A stretch of DNA of 64,000 nucleotides from Hoyosella sp. YIM 151337 (GTDB lineage Bacteria > Actinomycetota > Actinomycetes > Mycobacteriales > Mycobacteriaceae): the NCBI RefSeq assembly GCF_026041215.1, contig NZ_JAPEIQ010000013.1, forward strand, positions 1-64,000, given 5' to 3'. Position numbers and translations under genes: made by a program. The notes below the pieces were generated by a model. It saw nothing but the letters and a program-made list of their open reading frames with translations. It made no database searches and was not told the DNA's origin. Position 1 is the stretch's first letter, and each line of letters starts with the position of its first letter. Below, in pieces: positions 26,434 to 35,013 of the stretch.

Positions 26434-26479
26434 CCTCGTCGTCTCTCTGCTTTGATGAACATGCTGTGAAACCAGCATC

Positions 26480-27919
26480 GTGGTTGCGGAAGAAGACGGA
26501 CAGTGCCACTTTTATCAAGTGGACCAGGATGCGGCGTGGTGGACAACACTGGTCTTCGGCGCGGACGGAGACACTGACCTCCCTCGTTACCTGCAGATCG
26601 TGGCCGATATTGAGCACGCCATCGAAACCCGAACTCTGACACACGGTCAGCGTTTGCCCGCAGAGCGGACTCTCGCAGCTGCTTTGTGCGTCAGCCGTGG
26701 CACTGTCGTGCGCGCATTCGAGATACTCGCTGAGCGCGGCACAATCGAGCGCATTCACGGCTCGGGCACGTTCGTCCGGTCCAATCCGTTCGCCGCCCTG
26801 CCACACGTCCGGCACATCGATTCGGCCGCAGACGATCCCGGCGACGTCATCGACCTATCCCAGGCAGCACCCTCCGATCCGTCACATTTACCGGACATCG
26901 ATTGGGGGTTCGACCCTGTCGACCACAGTCCGGGTATCACCGGGCGGGGCCTGCCGATGCTGCAGGAAGCACTAGCAGTACACCTCACTCGCCTGGGACT
27001 TCCAACCACGGCGGACCAGATCATCGTGACTACCAGCACCGCTGACGTTGTCGATGTGGTTCTCCGCTCGAACCGCGCAGGCAAACGGCCAGCTGTCCTT
27101 GGGACGCCGGCGTGGCCCGCGTTGCGGTCAGTTTTCAGCGAACACACCGCGGCTTCGTTGTGTCTCTACCCTGACGCGGGGGGTGTAGACCCGGCTGCGT
27201 TACGACGGGCACTGCGCCGCACGGCGGCGTCGGTCGTACTCGTCGACACGGTTGAAGCGGGACCGGTCGGCCGAGCGACGGCCACGTCAAGGTTTCCCCG
27301 GATCGCCGCGGCGATCGAGGACCACACCGCCGTCGCGCTTGAGGATCTGTCCTTCTTGGCGTGCGAGGCTGTCCACAACCCCCAATTCCGGCCCCTGTCG
27401 GCATTGTCCGAACGGTTCACCGCAATGGGAGACTTGGGACGGGTGTTCTGGTCCGGTTGTGGGGTGGGGTGGCTCAGGGAAGCCGCACCCGCGGAGTCAC
27501 TACTCGGCGCTGCCCTGCGGATTCCTCGACCTGCAGCAAGCGCGCAGGTGCACGCCGCACGCCTGCTCGTCGCCGCGACCCCTCAATGGTTTGCCGAGCG
27601 CCGCGAGCACCTCAGCGAGCACGTGCGGTACTTGATTCGGCGTCTTGGAGAGGTGCTGCCAAGCTGGAAGATCGAGTCGCCGACTGCAGGTGACGGCGTG
27701 TGGGTACGCTTGCCGGTTATCGACGCGTCAACCTTCGCTCACGTCGCTGCTCGCAGCGGAATCACGGTGTGCAGCGGGCAAGGGTGCGTCACAGACGGCG
27801 GCCTGCGCGAATACATCAGAATCTCGGCAGCCGCGGACAAGCCCACCCTGGAACTCGCAGTGGACCGACTTGCCGAAGCCTGGGCAATCTACACACGGCG
27901 ACTCGCCGCAAGTGTGTAG
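26480..27919 (+). CDS. MocR-like GntR/aminotransferase regulator, PLP lysine lost
   Basis: A 479-residue regulator: winged helix at about 33-100 (DLPRYLQIVADIEHAIETRTLTHGQRLPAERTLAAAL and GTIERIHGSGTFVR), then a type-I aminotransferase-like domain. In this family the PLP lysine lies in G-S-L-S-K-VFWGG. Here the segment is GDLGRVFWSGCGVGWL, so Arg321 stands in its place. The NPTG Asn also seems replaced (VDTVEAGPVG). The pyridine-nitrogen Asp position (EDLSFL, Asp289) survives. PLP binding is therefore doubtful and the effector may be something else. It is divergent from the SCO6745/enoyl-CoA hydratase operon, its likely target. Start GTG 26480 is uncertain. Confidence 0.85.
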   Translation: MVAEEDGQCHFYQVDQDAAWWTTLVFGADGDTDLPRYLQIVADIEHAIETRTLTHGQRLPAERTLAAALCVSRGTVVRAFEILAERGTIERIHGSGTFVRSNPFAALPHVRHIDSAADDPGDVIDLSQAAPSDPSHLPDIDWGFDPVDHSPGITGRGLPMLQEALAVHLTRLGLPTTADQIIVTTSTADVVDVVLRSNRAGKRPAVLGTPAWPALRSVFSEHTAASLCLYPDAGGVDPAALRRALRRTAASVVLVDTVEAGPVGRATATSRFPRIAAAIEDHTAVALEDLSFLACEAVHNPQFRPLSALSERFTAMGDLGRVFWSGCGVGWLREAAPAESLLGAALRIPRPAASAQVHAARLLVAATPQWFAERREHLSEHVRYLIRRLGEVLPSWKIESPTAGDGVWVRLPVIDASTFAHVAARSGITVCSGQGCVTDGGLREYIRISAAADKPTLELAVDRLAEAWAIYTRRLAASV

Positions 27920-27951
27920 GGTCTCGCACGACAGACCGCAAGCCTCTGATG

Positions 27952-28611
27952 TCACACAACAGTGAACCCGCCAGGCAGGCTGCACCGCCCAGTTAATGCG
28001 AGCAGGACCAGTTCGCCGTGCCCGCGCCGCATCGCTAGCGTCGCTGCCAGCGTCAGCACTTCGGTTGTCACCTCCGCCGGAAGAGATTCGCATTGCCCGG
28101 TTGCTCGCGCTAAGTCCAGGCCGTGCACGGCAAGCTCGAAGGTGCGAGTCGGTAAATAGTCTGACAACAACATTCCGCCCACCGCGGTAGGGATGAGCCG
28201 GTCTTCGACACCGGAGAGTGCGCTGACAGCGCGGTCGCGAATAGCCGTCAGCGACGTCAGCGGATCGTCACCAAGCTCAGCTCCGGCCTGAACGCCACGT
28301 ACCTGGATCGAGTGCGGATCGATCTGATCGGCAACGAGAAGGTAGTAGTCAGCGGCGGAACACACCGCGTGCTCGGTGGTGGATCGAGCGAGGTAGTCGA
28401 CGACCGTGGTCATCGCTCGGCTGATATGCCCAACCAGAGAGCGCACGGTCCACGAACCCAGTGCAGGCTCGTCCCACTTCCCTTGGGGCACACACTCGGT
28501 CAGTGCTACGACGTAGTCAGCCGCAGCGCGAAAGTTGTCAATTGGCAAAACATCACAAGACGCGCGTGCGCAAGCATGCTTGGCAACGCCCTTCCCCTGG
28601 TTGATAGCCAT
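27952..28611 (-). CDS. Maleylpyruvate isomerase-like mycothiol-dependent protein
   Basis: This protein of up to 219 residues resembles the DinB-fold mycothiol maleylpyruvate isomerase family (TIGR03086): FRAAADYVVALTECVPQGKWDEPALGSWTVRSLVGHISRA at the N-terminus with the first metal-ligand His, and TRTFELAVHGLDLARATGQ with the second conserved His. The catalytic metal and mycothiol-dependent chemistry are known only for a few members. The start is uncertain: ATG 28611 is given, but alignment to the family begins near residue 25, and the sequence upstream on the strand is not family-like. It converges on the MocR-like gene. Confidence 0.8.
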   Translation of the reverse strand: MAINQGKGVAKHACARASCDVLPIDNFRAAADYVVALTECVPQGKWDEPALGSWTVRSLVGHISRAMTTVVDYLARSTTEHAVCSAADYYLLVADQIDPHSIQVRGVQAGAELGDDPLTSLTAIRDRAVSALSGVEDRLIPTAVGGMLLSDYLPTRTFELAVHGLDLARATGQCESLPAEVTTEVLTLAATLAMRRGHGELVLLALTGRCSLPGGFTVV

Positions 28612-28962
28612 GCCACCAATCGAACCGATCCACCACTCCAGGCGACAGTGCCACTTAGCGAGAAAACCCTCAGCTAACCGCCCATTGGACCAGTGCACCT
28701 TCGGCATATTCGGAGTACTGAGACCAGCACTGGCACAGAATCCGAGCCGATGCGCGCGCCAGTCCGCTCGACAGAAATTCCGGCGCGCCTCAGCGCCGCT
28801 GCGCGGTGTCGTCACCGTGAAGTCGCGAACCAGCAGGAGGAACGCGATCGAGCTCTGGCTGAAGAGCGTCGGCCGACGCTAAGTGACATCTTCATCGCTG
28901 CCGTACGCCGCTCCTTGCGGGCTACGACGCATACCGATCGGTCTACACCAATGGATAGGAGC
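28612..28962. other. Intergenic segment
   Basis: About 350 bases between the isomerase-like gene and the Lrp gene. Plus- and minus-strand frames are open but lack starts with ribosome-binding sites and any recognisable motif. Nothing specific was found. Confidence 0.4.
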
Positions 28963-29415
28963 TCAGAGCGGCAACGGACGTTCCCGCACAACGTGTTTCA
29001 TTACGAGGGTGGAAGCAACTCGCTGAACTCCGGGCAACCGAGTGAGTTGCTCGTCATAGAGCCGCTGATACGCGGCTAAGTCTTCGCTGACTACCCGCAC
29101 GAGATAGTCTGGTTCGCCGAAAAGCCGCTGCGCCTCAAGCACATTGGGGATTGCAGCCGCCGCCTCTTCGAACCTGACGAGCGTTTCGTGGTTCGCCTCT
29201 CGCATCGTGATGAAAAGCAGTGCCTCGAATCTCAGGCCCAGCACTTCGGGTTCGAGCACTGCCCGGTACCCGCGAATGACGCCAGTGTCCTCAAGCTCAC
29301 GCAGGCGGCGATGTGTCGGTGACACGGTGAGACGCACGCGCGCAGCTAGTTCGGTGATACTGATTCGGCCGTTTTTCTGGAGCTCCGCAAGGATTTTCCG
29401 GTCAACCGCGTCCAT
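28963..29415 (-). CDS. Lrp/AsnC family transcriptional regulator
   Basis: A 150-residue Lrp-type regulator: the AsnC-type helix-turn-helix MDAVDRKILAELQKNGRISITELAARVRL, the linker YRAVLEPEVLGL, and the RAM effector domain with GEPDYLVRVVSEDLAAYQRLYDEQL. Such proteins respond to amino acids. ATG 29415 is the start since the upstream extension is unrelated. It is divergent from a LysE exporter gene, and an AAGATTC inverted repeat lies between them, so amino acid-responsive control of export is the likely logic. Confidence 0.94.
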   Translation of the reverse strand: MDAVDRKILAELQKNGRISITELAARVRLTVSPTHRRLRELEDTGVIRGYRAVLEPEVLGLRFEALLFITMREANHETLVRFEEAAAAIPNVLEAQRLFGEPDYLVRVVSEDLAAYQRLYDEQLTRLPGVQRVASTLVMKHVVRERPLPL

Positions 29416-29419
29416 GGCC

Positions 29420-29458
29420 AAGATTCTCTCAAACACTCGCCGGTAGCGGCGGAATCTT
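29420..29458. promoter_or_regulatory. Candidate Lrp operator
   Basis: AAGATTC at 29420-29426 and its complement GAATCTT at 29452-29458 form a 7-base inverted repeat with a 25-base spacer in the 112-base divergent region of the Lrp-type and LysE-type genes. Lrp-family regulators bind such degenerate, widely spaced repeats. This is inferred from position only. Confidence 0.4.
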
Positions 29459-29527
29459 AGGAACCAATTCTTCCCCATTCGGCATAGGTTTTGCTGAGGT
29501 CCCATCGAGTGGAGGAAGGTTCTGCCA

Positions 29528-30160
29528 ATGAGCATGAGTATGGTCGCGGGCTTTTGGGTGATCGCGCTGCTGCTGATTGCCCTCCCTGGGCCTGACTGGG
29601 CATTCACGATTGCGGCCGGTGTGCGTGACCGAACCGTGTACCCGGCGGTCGCGGGTTTAATGGCCGGATATGTGATTCTCACGTGCGTCGTCGCAGCGGG
29701 GGTCGGCGCACTCGTGGCGAGCACACCTGCGATCCTGACGGTGCTGACGATCATCGGCGCGGCTTACCTGCTGTATCTGGGCGGCTGCCTCCTCAAGCGG
29801 CCGGCGCCAGTGCAGCTCGGCCAGCCGGATTCGATGACGTCCGCACCCTGGTGGGCGCGGACAGTGCGCGGTGCCGGTGTAAGCAGCCTCAACCCCAAGG
29901 CCCTCATCTTGTTTCTCGCGCTGCTACCCCAGTTCACCGACGGCAGCAGTAGCTGGCCAGTTCCCGCACAAGTCGCGGCCCTGGGCGCCTTGTACATCGC
30001 GACGTGCGGCGCGTTCTACACGGCAGTCGGCCTTGGCGCACGCGCCGCCGCACTCACGCGGCCACGAGTGATGCGTGCCCTCCCCAAGCTGTCAGGTGCT
30101 GCGATGCTGACGCTGGGTGTCGTGATGCTAGGTGAGCACGCCGCGCTGTTAGTGAGCTGA
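29528..30160 (+). CDS. LysE family amino acid exporter
   Basis: A 210-residue integral membrane protein of the LysE/RhtB family, with six or so hydrophobic helices. Typical elements are WVIALLLIALPGPDWAFTIAAGVRD at the start, LTIIGAAYLLYLGGCLL in the middle, and GVSSLNPKALILFLALLPQF. It probably exports an amino acid or small derivative. ATG 29528 follows GTGGAGGAAGG. It is divergent from an Lrp regulator gene and converges on the FMN reductase gene. Confidence 0.93.
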   Translation: MSMSMVAGFWVIALLLIALPGPDWAFTIAAGVRDRTVYPAVAGLMAGYVILTCVVAAGVGALVASTPAILTVLTIIGAAYLLYLGGCLLKRPAPVQLGQPDSMTSAPWWARTVRGAGVSSLNPKALILFLALLPQFTDGSSSWPVPAQVAALGALYIATCGAFYTAVGLGARAAALTRPRVMRALPKLSGAAMLTLGVVMLGEHAALLVS

Positions 30161-30179
30161 TCTGGCCCGGCACCCACAT

Positions 30180-30869
30180 TCACTGCCGCGGGCGGATCGA
30201 CCCGCCCGCGGCCAGCCGCATCAAATCGGAGTCCAGATCAATGGACGTTTCGGTGCCGCCCGCGCTCCCGTATTCGTGCTGATAACTGCCCCACGACTCG
30301 TCGCGCACTTTGTGGGCGATACCAGACTCCATGAGCAGCACCAGTTCGCGCGCAGCACGGTCGATACGCTTATTCAAGTCACTGTCGCCCCAGTCGTCCG
30401 ACGCCGCGAAGAGCGCGGTCGGCGCGGTCATGGTTCGCAAAAACGCAAAAAGCGAGCGCATCTGTTCATCGACGACGAGGGCATGCCGACTAGTCCCGGC
30501 AGTCGCGGCGAGCACGACTGGCTTGGCGATGAGGAGATCGTTGTCGAGCACGTGGAAGAACGACGTGAAAAGCCCGCTCGGCGCAGCCTTGTAGACAGGT
30601 GCAGCGGCGATGATGCCGTCGGCCGCAGCGAGCGCAGCCACCGCGCGTTCCATCTTGGGGCCATGCAACTGGGAAACGAGGGCTGCGCTGATCTCCTGGG
30701 CAAGCTCCCTGAGATCGATGACCGTCGTTGTGACAGCTGCGCCCCGCTTTCCGGCGAGGCTTTCGGCACGTGCCGCGACGCGGTCCGCCAGCAACCGTGT
30801 CGAGGACGGATCACTTGTGCCGCCGCTGACGATGACGAGCCGGTAAGGCTGTGCAGTCCCGCTGGTCAT
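30180..30869 (-). CDS. FMN reductase (CE1759 family)
   Basis: A 229-residue NAD(P)H-dependent flavin reductase with the flavodoxin-like fold: RLVIVSGGTSDPSSTRLLADRV at the start, the FMN-binding AAPVYKAAPSGLFTSFFHVL, and AATAGTSRHALVVDEQMRSLFAFLR. CE1759-type reductases are usually co-encoded with CE1758-type LLM monooxygenases, to which they supply reduced FMN. Here the gene ends an LLM-MarR-reductase operon and overlaps the MarR stop as ATGA. Confidence 0.94.
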   Translation of the reverse strand: MTSGTAQPYRLVIVSGGTSDPSSTRLLADRVAARAESLAGKRGAAVTTTVIDLRELAQEISAALVSQLHGPKMERAVAALAAADGIIAAAPVYKAAPSGLFTSFFHVLDNDLLIAKPVVLAATAGTSRHALVVDEQMRSLFAFLRTMTAPTALFAASDDWGDSDLNKRIDRAARELVLLMESGIAHKVRDESWGSYQHEYGSAGGTETSIDLDSDLMRLAAGGSIRPRQ

Positions 30870-31318
30870 AGTGGTGTTGCCTTTCTTTCCTGCGCGGCGA
30901 GTTTCCCGCAGAGTCTTTGCAGTTCACACATCTCTTCCTCGGTGAGCGCGCTTTTCACGGCACGCGCGACACCAGCGGCGTGGCGACCGCCAATGCGGCG
31001 CTGCACCTCCCGCCCGTCACTGGTGAGTGAAAGCCGCACTCCCCGGCCATCGCGTGGGTCCCGGGAGCGTGCGATCAGTCCGCGATCAACGAGCCGGTCA
31101 ACCATCCGCGATAGCGCGGGCTGGCTTAACAGCACGTAATCGTTGAGCTCTGCCAATCGCAGCGGGGCAGGGCATTTCGAGAGTGTGTAGAGCACGTCGT
31201 ACTCCCGCATCGTGTAGCCCTGCCACACGTCTTGCGCAGCGAATCGCTTCATGAGCACCGCATGCGCCGTCATCAGTGCTTCCCACGCGTCGTTCGCGCG
31301 ACGACTGCTCGACGACAT
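30866..31318 (-). CDS. MarR-family transcriptional regulator
   Basis: A 150-residue winged-helix regulator: YTMREYDVLYTLSKCPAPLRLAELNDYVLLSQPALSRMVDRLVDRGLIARSRDPRDGRGVRLSLTSDGREV covers the DNA-binding domain with a good wing motif. It is tightly embedded in an operon: its ATG overlaps the LLM enzyme stop (TGATG) and its stop overlaps the FMN reductase start. That arrangement suggests it represses its own operon and senses the enzymes' substrate. Confidence 0.95.
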   Translation of the reverse strand: MSSSSRRANDAWEALMTAHAVLMKRFAAQDVWQGYTMREYDVLYTLSKCPAPLRLAELNDYVLLSQPALSRMVDRLVDRGLIARSRDPRDGRGVRLSLTSDGREVQRRIGGRHAAGVARAVKSALTEEEMCELQRLCGKLAAQERKATPL

Positions 31319-32493
31319 CAGCGGCCAGTCGTGAGCTGAGAACTGTCCTGGTACGGAGAGGTGCCTGTGAGGTTGTCACCGCGGTTGGCGTTCGGACGCG
31401 GCTGACGCGCAGGCCGGTCACCGTACTTTGCCCGCACGCGCGCCGCGTGAGTGGGCGGGGACGCTGTTTCGGGATCTTTCCTTGCCGCGAGCTCCCTGCG
31501 CAGTACGGGCACTACTTCACCACCGAGCAACTCAAGCTGGTCGAGCACCACGTTCAGCGGCAGGCCTGCATGGTCGATGAGGAAAAGCTGGCGCTGGTAG
31601 TCACCGATGTGGTCGTGGAAGGTGAGGGTCTTGTCGATCACCTCTTGTGGACTGCCCACTGAAAGTGGCGTCATCTCGCTGAACTCTTCGAGTGACGGAC
31701 CATGACCGTAGACGGGTGCCTCGTTGAAGTACGGCCGGAACTGCTTCCACGCGTCCTGCGATTTCTTCGCGATGAATGCCTGCCCACCGAGACCGACGAT
31801 TGCCTGCTTGGCGGTCCCGTGCCCGTAGTGCTCGAAGCGCTGCCGGTAGAAGTCAATAAGCCGCTTCGAATGTTCTGTGGGCCAGAAGATGTGGTTGGCG
31901 AAGAACCCGTTGCCGTAGTACGCGGCTTGCTCGGCGATCTCCGGAGTGCGGATCGACCCGTGCCAGACAAACGGGGGAACGTCGTCCAATGGGCGTGGCG
32001 TCGAGGTGAAGCCCTGCAGCGGCGTCCGGAAGTTGCCCTCCCAATCGACCACGTCTTCACGCCACAGCCGATGCAGCAGGTTGTAGTTTTCGAGCGCGAG
32101 CGGGAGGCCCTGACGGATGTCTTGGCCAAACCAGGGATAGACCGGTGCAGTGTTGCCACGGCCCAGCATGAGGTCCATACGGCCCTGTGCTAGGTGCTGG
32201 AGCATTGCGTAGTCCTCGGCGATCTTCACCGGGTCGTTCGTCGTAATGAGGGTTGTGGCCGTGGTGACGATGAGGTGTTTCGTCAGGGCGGCGATGTGCG
32301 CGAGAAGGGTCGTTGGTGAAGACGAGAAGAATGGCGGGTTGTGGTGCTCGCCAATCGCGAAAACGTCGAGCCCCACTTCGTCGGCTTTCTGCGCGATCTT
32401 CACCACCGCGCCGATGCGCTCAGCTTCGCTGGGGGTATAGCCGGACACCGGGTCGCGAGTGATGTCGCTGACTGAAAACACTCCGAAGTGCAT
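31318..32493 (-). CDS. LLM class flavin-dependent oxidoreductase (CE1758 family)
   Basis: A 391-residue TIM-barrel, luciferase-like monooxygenase: MHFGVFSVSDITRDPVSGYTPSE, FAIGEHHNPPFFSSSPTTLLAHIA, the LLM signature LMLGRGNTAPVYPWFGQD, and a C-terminal MTPLSVGSPQEVIDKTL. It should use reduced FMN from the CE1759-type reductase two genes later to oxidise an unknown organic substrate. ATG 32493 is favoured over an in-frame ATG at 32517 because GGGAG lies just upstream and MHFGVFS is the usual family start. The last 40 residues are a Pro/Arg-rich extension. Confidence 0.94.
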   Translation of the reverse strand: MHFGVFSVSDITRDPVSGYTPSEAERIGAVVKIAQKADEVGLDVFAIGEHHNPPFFSSSPTTLLAHIAALTKHLIVTTATTLITTNDPVKIAEDYAMLQHLAQGRMDLMLGRGNTAPVYPWFGQDIRQGLPLALENYNLLHRLWREDVVDWEGNFRTPLQGFTSTPRPLDDVPPFVWHGSIRTPEIAEQAAYYGNGFFANHIFWPTEHSKRLIDFYRQRFEHYGHGTAKQAIVGLGGQAFIAKKSQDAWKQFRPYFNEAPVYGHGPSLEEFSEMTPLSVGSPQEVIDKTLTFHDHIGDYQRQLFLIDHAGLPLNVVLDQLELLGGEVVPVLRRELAARKDPETASPPTHAARVRAKYGDRPARQPRPNANRGDNLTGTSPYQDSSQLTTGR

Positions 32494-32515
32494 AGTGGAC
32501 TCCCGTCCTCGATTC

Positions 32516-32527
32516 ATGCATTTGCAT
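32516..32527. promoter_or_regulatory. Candidate MarR operator upstream of LLM gene
   Basis: The inverted repeat ATGCA-TT-TGCAT lies 22 bases upstream of the LLM start, inside the divergent spacer with the lysozyme-inhibitor lipoprotein gene. Its size and AT-rich flanks suit a MarR dimer. The assignment is by position and has not been compared with a family consensus. Confidence 0.4.
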
Positions 32528-32617
32528 CTATTCTAACTCGCGCTAATCCGTACCTATTCCCGATCTCCGAATACGCCCAAAACAGGCGCTACCGTGAAGC
32601 GCCGGCAGTAAAATTCG

Positions 32618-33166
32618 ATGATGAAACGCCTCGCACTCCTCCTGATCGGAATGCTTGCGACCGCCTGCGCGACGACGGCACCTGACTCCGATCCAAATAC
32701 CACCCCCACCGCCGCTCCGGCGACCGCCGATCTCGATGAGCGGGTAAACACTGAATACGAGCGCGCGCTCAACGCCCCCGGAGCAGATCGGGAAGCTCTC
32801 GAGGCGTCGCAGATCGAATGGCAGACGCAGCGTGAAGCATGCGCAGAGGAAGACGACCCCGCGCGCTGTGAGCGAGAATCCAGCATGACCAGGCTCGTCG
32901 AACTCCAGATCGCCGACCCCGCGACTGCCGCGCCAATAGACGCCCGCTACACCTGTCCTGACGACAAAGAACTCACCGCGCAGTACTACAACGATATCGA
33001 CCCCCAGGCAGGCGTGTTCACCTGGGACGGTGAGCAAATGATTCTCTTCATCGAAATGTCCGGCAGCGGCGCGCGCTACGGCCGAGACGGTGTTTCTTTC
33101 TGGGAACACCAGGGCGAAGCGACGTTTGACTACCACGGTGACACTGTCGTGTGCGAGGTGGCCTAG
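32618..33166 (+). CDS. LprI-like plus MliC-like lysozyme inhibitor lipoprotein
   Basis: A 182-residue lipoprotein. The signal peptide ends in LATAC with the acylated Cys17, followed by a Thr/Pro-rich linker. Residues about 39-100 resemble the LprI/DUF1311 domain (LDERVNTEYERALNAP, with paired cysteines in EACAEEDDPARCERE), known in M. tuberculosis as a lysozyme inhibitor. Residues 110-182 resemble MliC (YTCPDDKELTAQYYN, SGSGARYGRDGVSFWEHQGEA, with Cys at both ends). It would be anchored outside the membrane, protecting peptidoglycan from host lysozyme. Whether both domains are active is unknown. The ribosome-binding site is weak, and ATG 32621 is an alternative start. Confidence 0.85.
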   Translation: MMKRLALLLIGMLATACATTAPDSDPNTTPTAAPATADLDERVNTEYERALNAPGADREALEASQIEWQTQREACAEEDDPARCERESSMTRLVELQIADPATAAPIDARYTCPDDKELTAQYYNDIDPQAGVFTWDGEQMILFIEMSGSGARYGRDGVSFWEHQGEATFDYHGDTVVCEVA

Positions 33167-33184
33167 GAGCCTCTCTGTGATCCG

Positions 33185-33201
33185 CGTCTCATACTGAGAC
33201 G
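33185..33201. promoter_or_regulatory. Operator-like palindrome upstream of prmA
   Basis: CGTCTCA-TAC-TGAGACG, a perfect 17-bp palindrome 91 bases upstream of the prmA start. The GTCTCA/TGAGAC core with a 3-base spacer recurs immediately upstream of the regulator gene at 43.8 kb and partly at 45.7 kb, so it is probably the regulator's binding site. Confidence 0.75.
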
Positions 33202-33292
33202 GATGGGGTGTGCCTCACGGTGTTGTATCGAATCGCACCGTCCCCCACGAGCTGGCAGTCCAGTCCAGCTCCCGACCAAGGAGGCGCATCCA

Positions 33293-34924
33293 TTGAGTAG
33301 GCAGAGCCTGACCAAGGCGCATGCGAAGATCACCGAACTCTCGTGGGAGCCCACGTTCGCCACCCCAGCGACGCGGTTCGGTACGGACTACACATTCGAG
33401 AAGGCCCCCAAGAAGGACCCTCTCAAGCAGATCATGCGGTCCTACTTCCCGATGGAAGAAGAGAAGGACAACCGCGTCTACGGGGCCATGGACGGCGCTA
33501 TCCGTGGCAATATGTTCCGTCAGGTCCAGCAGCGCTGGCTTGAATGGCAAAAACTGTTCCTATCGATCATCCCGTTCCCGGAGATCTCCGCCGCACGCGC
33601 GATGCCGATGGCCATCGACGCAGTGCCCAACCCCGAGATTCACAACGGTCTTGCCGTTCAGATGATCGACGAGGTTCGCCACTCCACGATCCAGATGAAC
33701 CTCAAAAAGCTCTACATGAACAACTATATCGATCCGGCAGGGTTCGATATCACTGAGAAGGCCTTCGCGAACAACTACGCGGGCACCATTGGCCGTCAGT
33801 TCGGCGAGGGCTTCATCACCGGTGACGCGATCACAGCCGCGAATATCTACCTCACAGTCGTCGCGGAGACGGCCTTCACCAACACCCTGTTCGTGGCTAT
33901 GCCTGACGAAGCCGCCGCGAACGGTGACTACCTGCTGCCCACCGTGTTCCACTCCGTACAGTCCGACGAGTCACGCCATATTTCCAACGGCTACTCGATT
34001 CTCTTGATGGCGCTCGCCGACGAGCGCAACCGGCCACTCCTCGAGCGTGACCTCCGGTACGCGTGGTGGAACAACCACTGCGTTGTGGACGCCGCGATCG
34101 GAACGTTTATCGAGTACGGCACGAAGGACCGCCGGAAGGATCGTGAAAGCTACGCCGAAATGTGGCGGCGCTGGATCTATGACGACTACTACCGCAGCTA
34201 CCTGCTGCCGCTCGAGAAGTACGGTCTCACCATCCCGCATGATCTGGTCGAAGAAGCCTGGAAGCGGATCGTCGACAAGCATTACGTTCACGAGGTGGCG
34301 CGGTTCTTCGCAACGGGCTGGCCGGTCAACTATTGGCGCATCGACGCGATGACCGACGCTGACTTCGAGTGGTTCGAAGAGAAGTACCCAGGGTGGTACT
34401 CGAAGTTCGGAAAGTGGTGGGAGGCCTACAACCGGCTCGCCTACCCTGGCCGGAACAAGCCGATCGCATTCGAGGAAGTCGGCTACCAATATCCGCACCG
34501 GTGCTGGACCTGCATGGTCCCTGCCCTCGTCCGCGAGGACATGATTGTTGACAAGGTCGACGATCAGTGGCGCACCTATTGCTCCGAAACATGCCACTGG
34601 ACAGACGCGGTGGCTTTCCGGGGCGAGTACGAGGGCCGCCCGACGCCGAACATGGGACGGCTCACCGGCTTCCGCGAATGGGAAACGCTGCACCACGGGA
34701 AGGACCTCGCCGACATCGTGCAGGACCTTGGTTATGTCCGCGACGACGGCAAAACTCTCATCGGGCAGCCGCACCTGCAGCTCGACGATCCGAAAAAGCT
34801 CTGGACCCTCGATGACGTCCGGGGTAACACGTTCAACAGCCCGAACGTGTTGCTGAACGAGATGTCTGATGCGGAACGTGAGGCGCACGTAGCCGCCTAC
34901 CGCGCAGGCGCAGTACCCGCCTGA
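33293..34924 (+). CDS. prmA: Propane monooxygenase hydroxylase large subunit
   Basis: The 543-residue alpha subunit of a soluble di-iron monooxygenase of the propane/MimABCD class. The carboxylate-bridged di-iron ligands are visible (numbered from TTG 33293): Glu97 in [10 protein letters not shown], Glu127 and His130 in DEVRHST, Glu192 in VAETAFTN, Glu226 and His229 in DESRHIS. It inserts oxygen into propane, giving 2-propanol in studied homologues, together with PrmC, PrmB and PrmD. Start is TTG ([10 protein letters not shown]), 8 bases after AAGGAGG, and gives the usual family length of about 544 residues. It leads the operon, with a palindromic operator upstream. Confidence 0.96.
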   Translation: MSRQSLTKAHAKITELSWEPTFATPATRFGTDYTFEKAPKKDPLKQIMRSYFPMEEEKDNRVYGAMDGAIRGNMFRQVQQRWLEWQKLFLSIIPFPEISAARAMPMAIDAVPNPEIHNGLAVQMIDEVRHSTIQMNLKKLYMNNYIDPAGFDITEKAFANNYAGTIGRQFGEGFITGDAITAANIYLTVVAETAFTNTLFVAMPDEAAANGDYLLPTVFHSVQSDESRHISNGYSILLMALADERNRPLLERDLRYAWWNNHCVVDAAIGTFIEYGTKDRRKDRESYAEMWRRWIYDDYYRSYLLPLEKYGLTIPHDLVEEAWKRIVDKHYVHEVARFFATGWPVNYWRIDAMTDADFEWFEEKYPGWYSKFGKWWEAYNRLAYPGRNKPIAFEEVGYQYPHRCWTCMVPALVREDMIVDKVDDQWRTYCSETCHWTDAVAFRGEYEGRPTPNMGRLTGFREWETLHHGKDLADIVQDLGYVRDDGKTLIGQPHLQLDDPKKLWTLDDVRGNTFNSPNVLLNEMSDAEREAHVAAYRAGAVPA

Positions 34925-35013
34925 TCCAGGCTCGGTGGGTGGCGCCGCGCTTCAAGCCGGCGCTCCCCACCGCTTCAGCACACCACTTTCTTTCTGAGCT
35001 CAGGAGATGGCCC

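Noticed and set aside
33971-34888. A 305-codon open frame on the minus strand opposite prmA
   Set aside because: It is a mirror of the codon bias of prmA, with no ribosome-binding site, no motif, and complete overlap with a clearly real gene.
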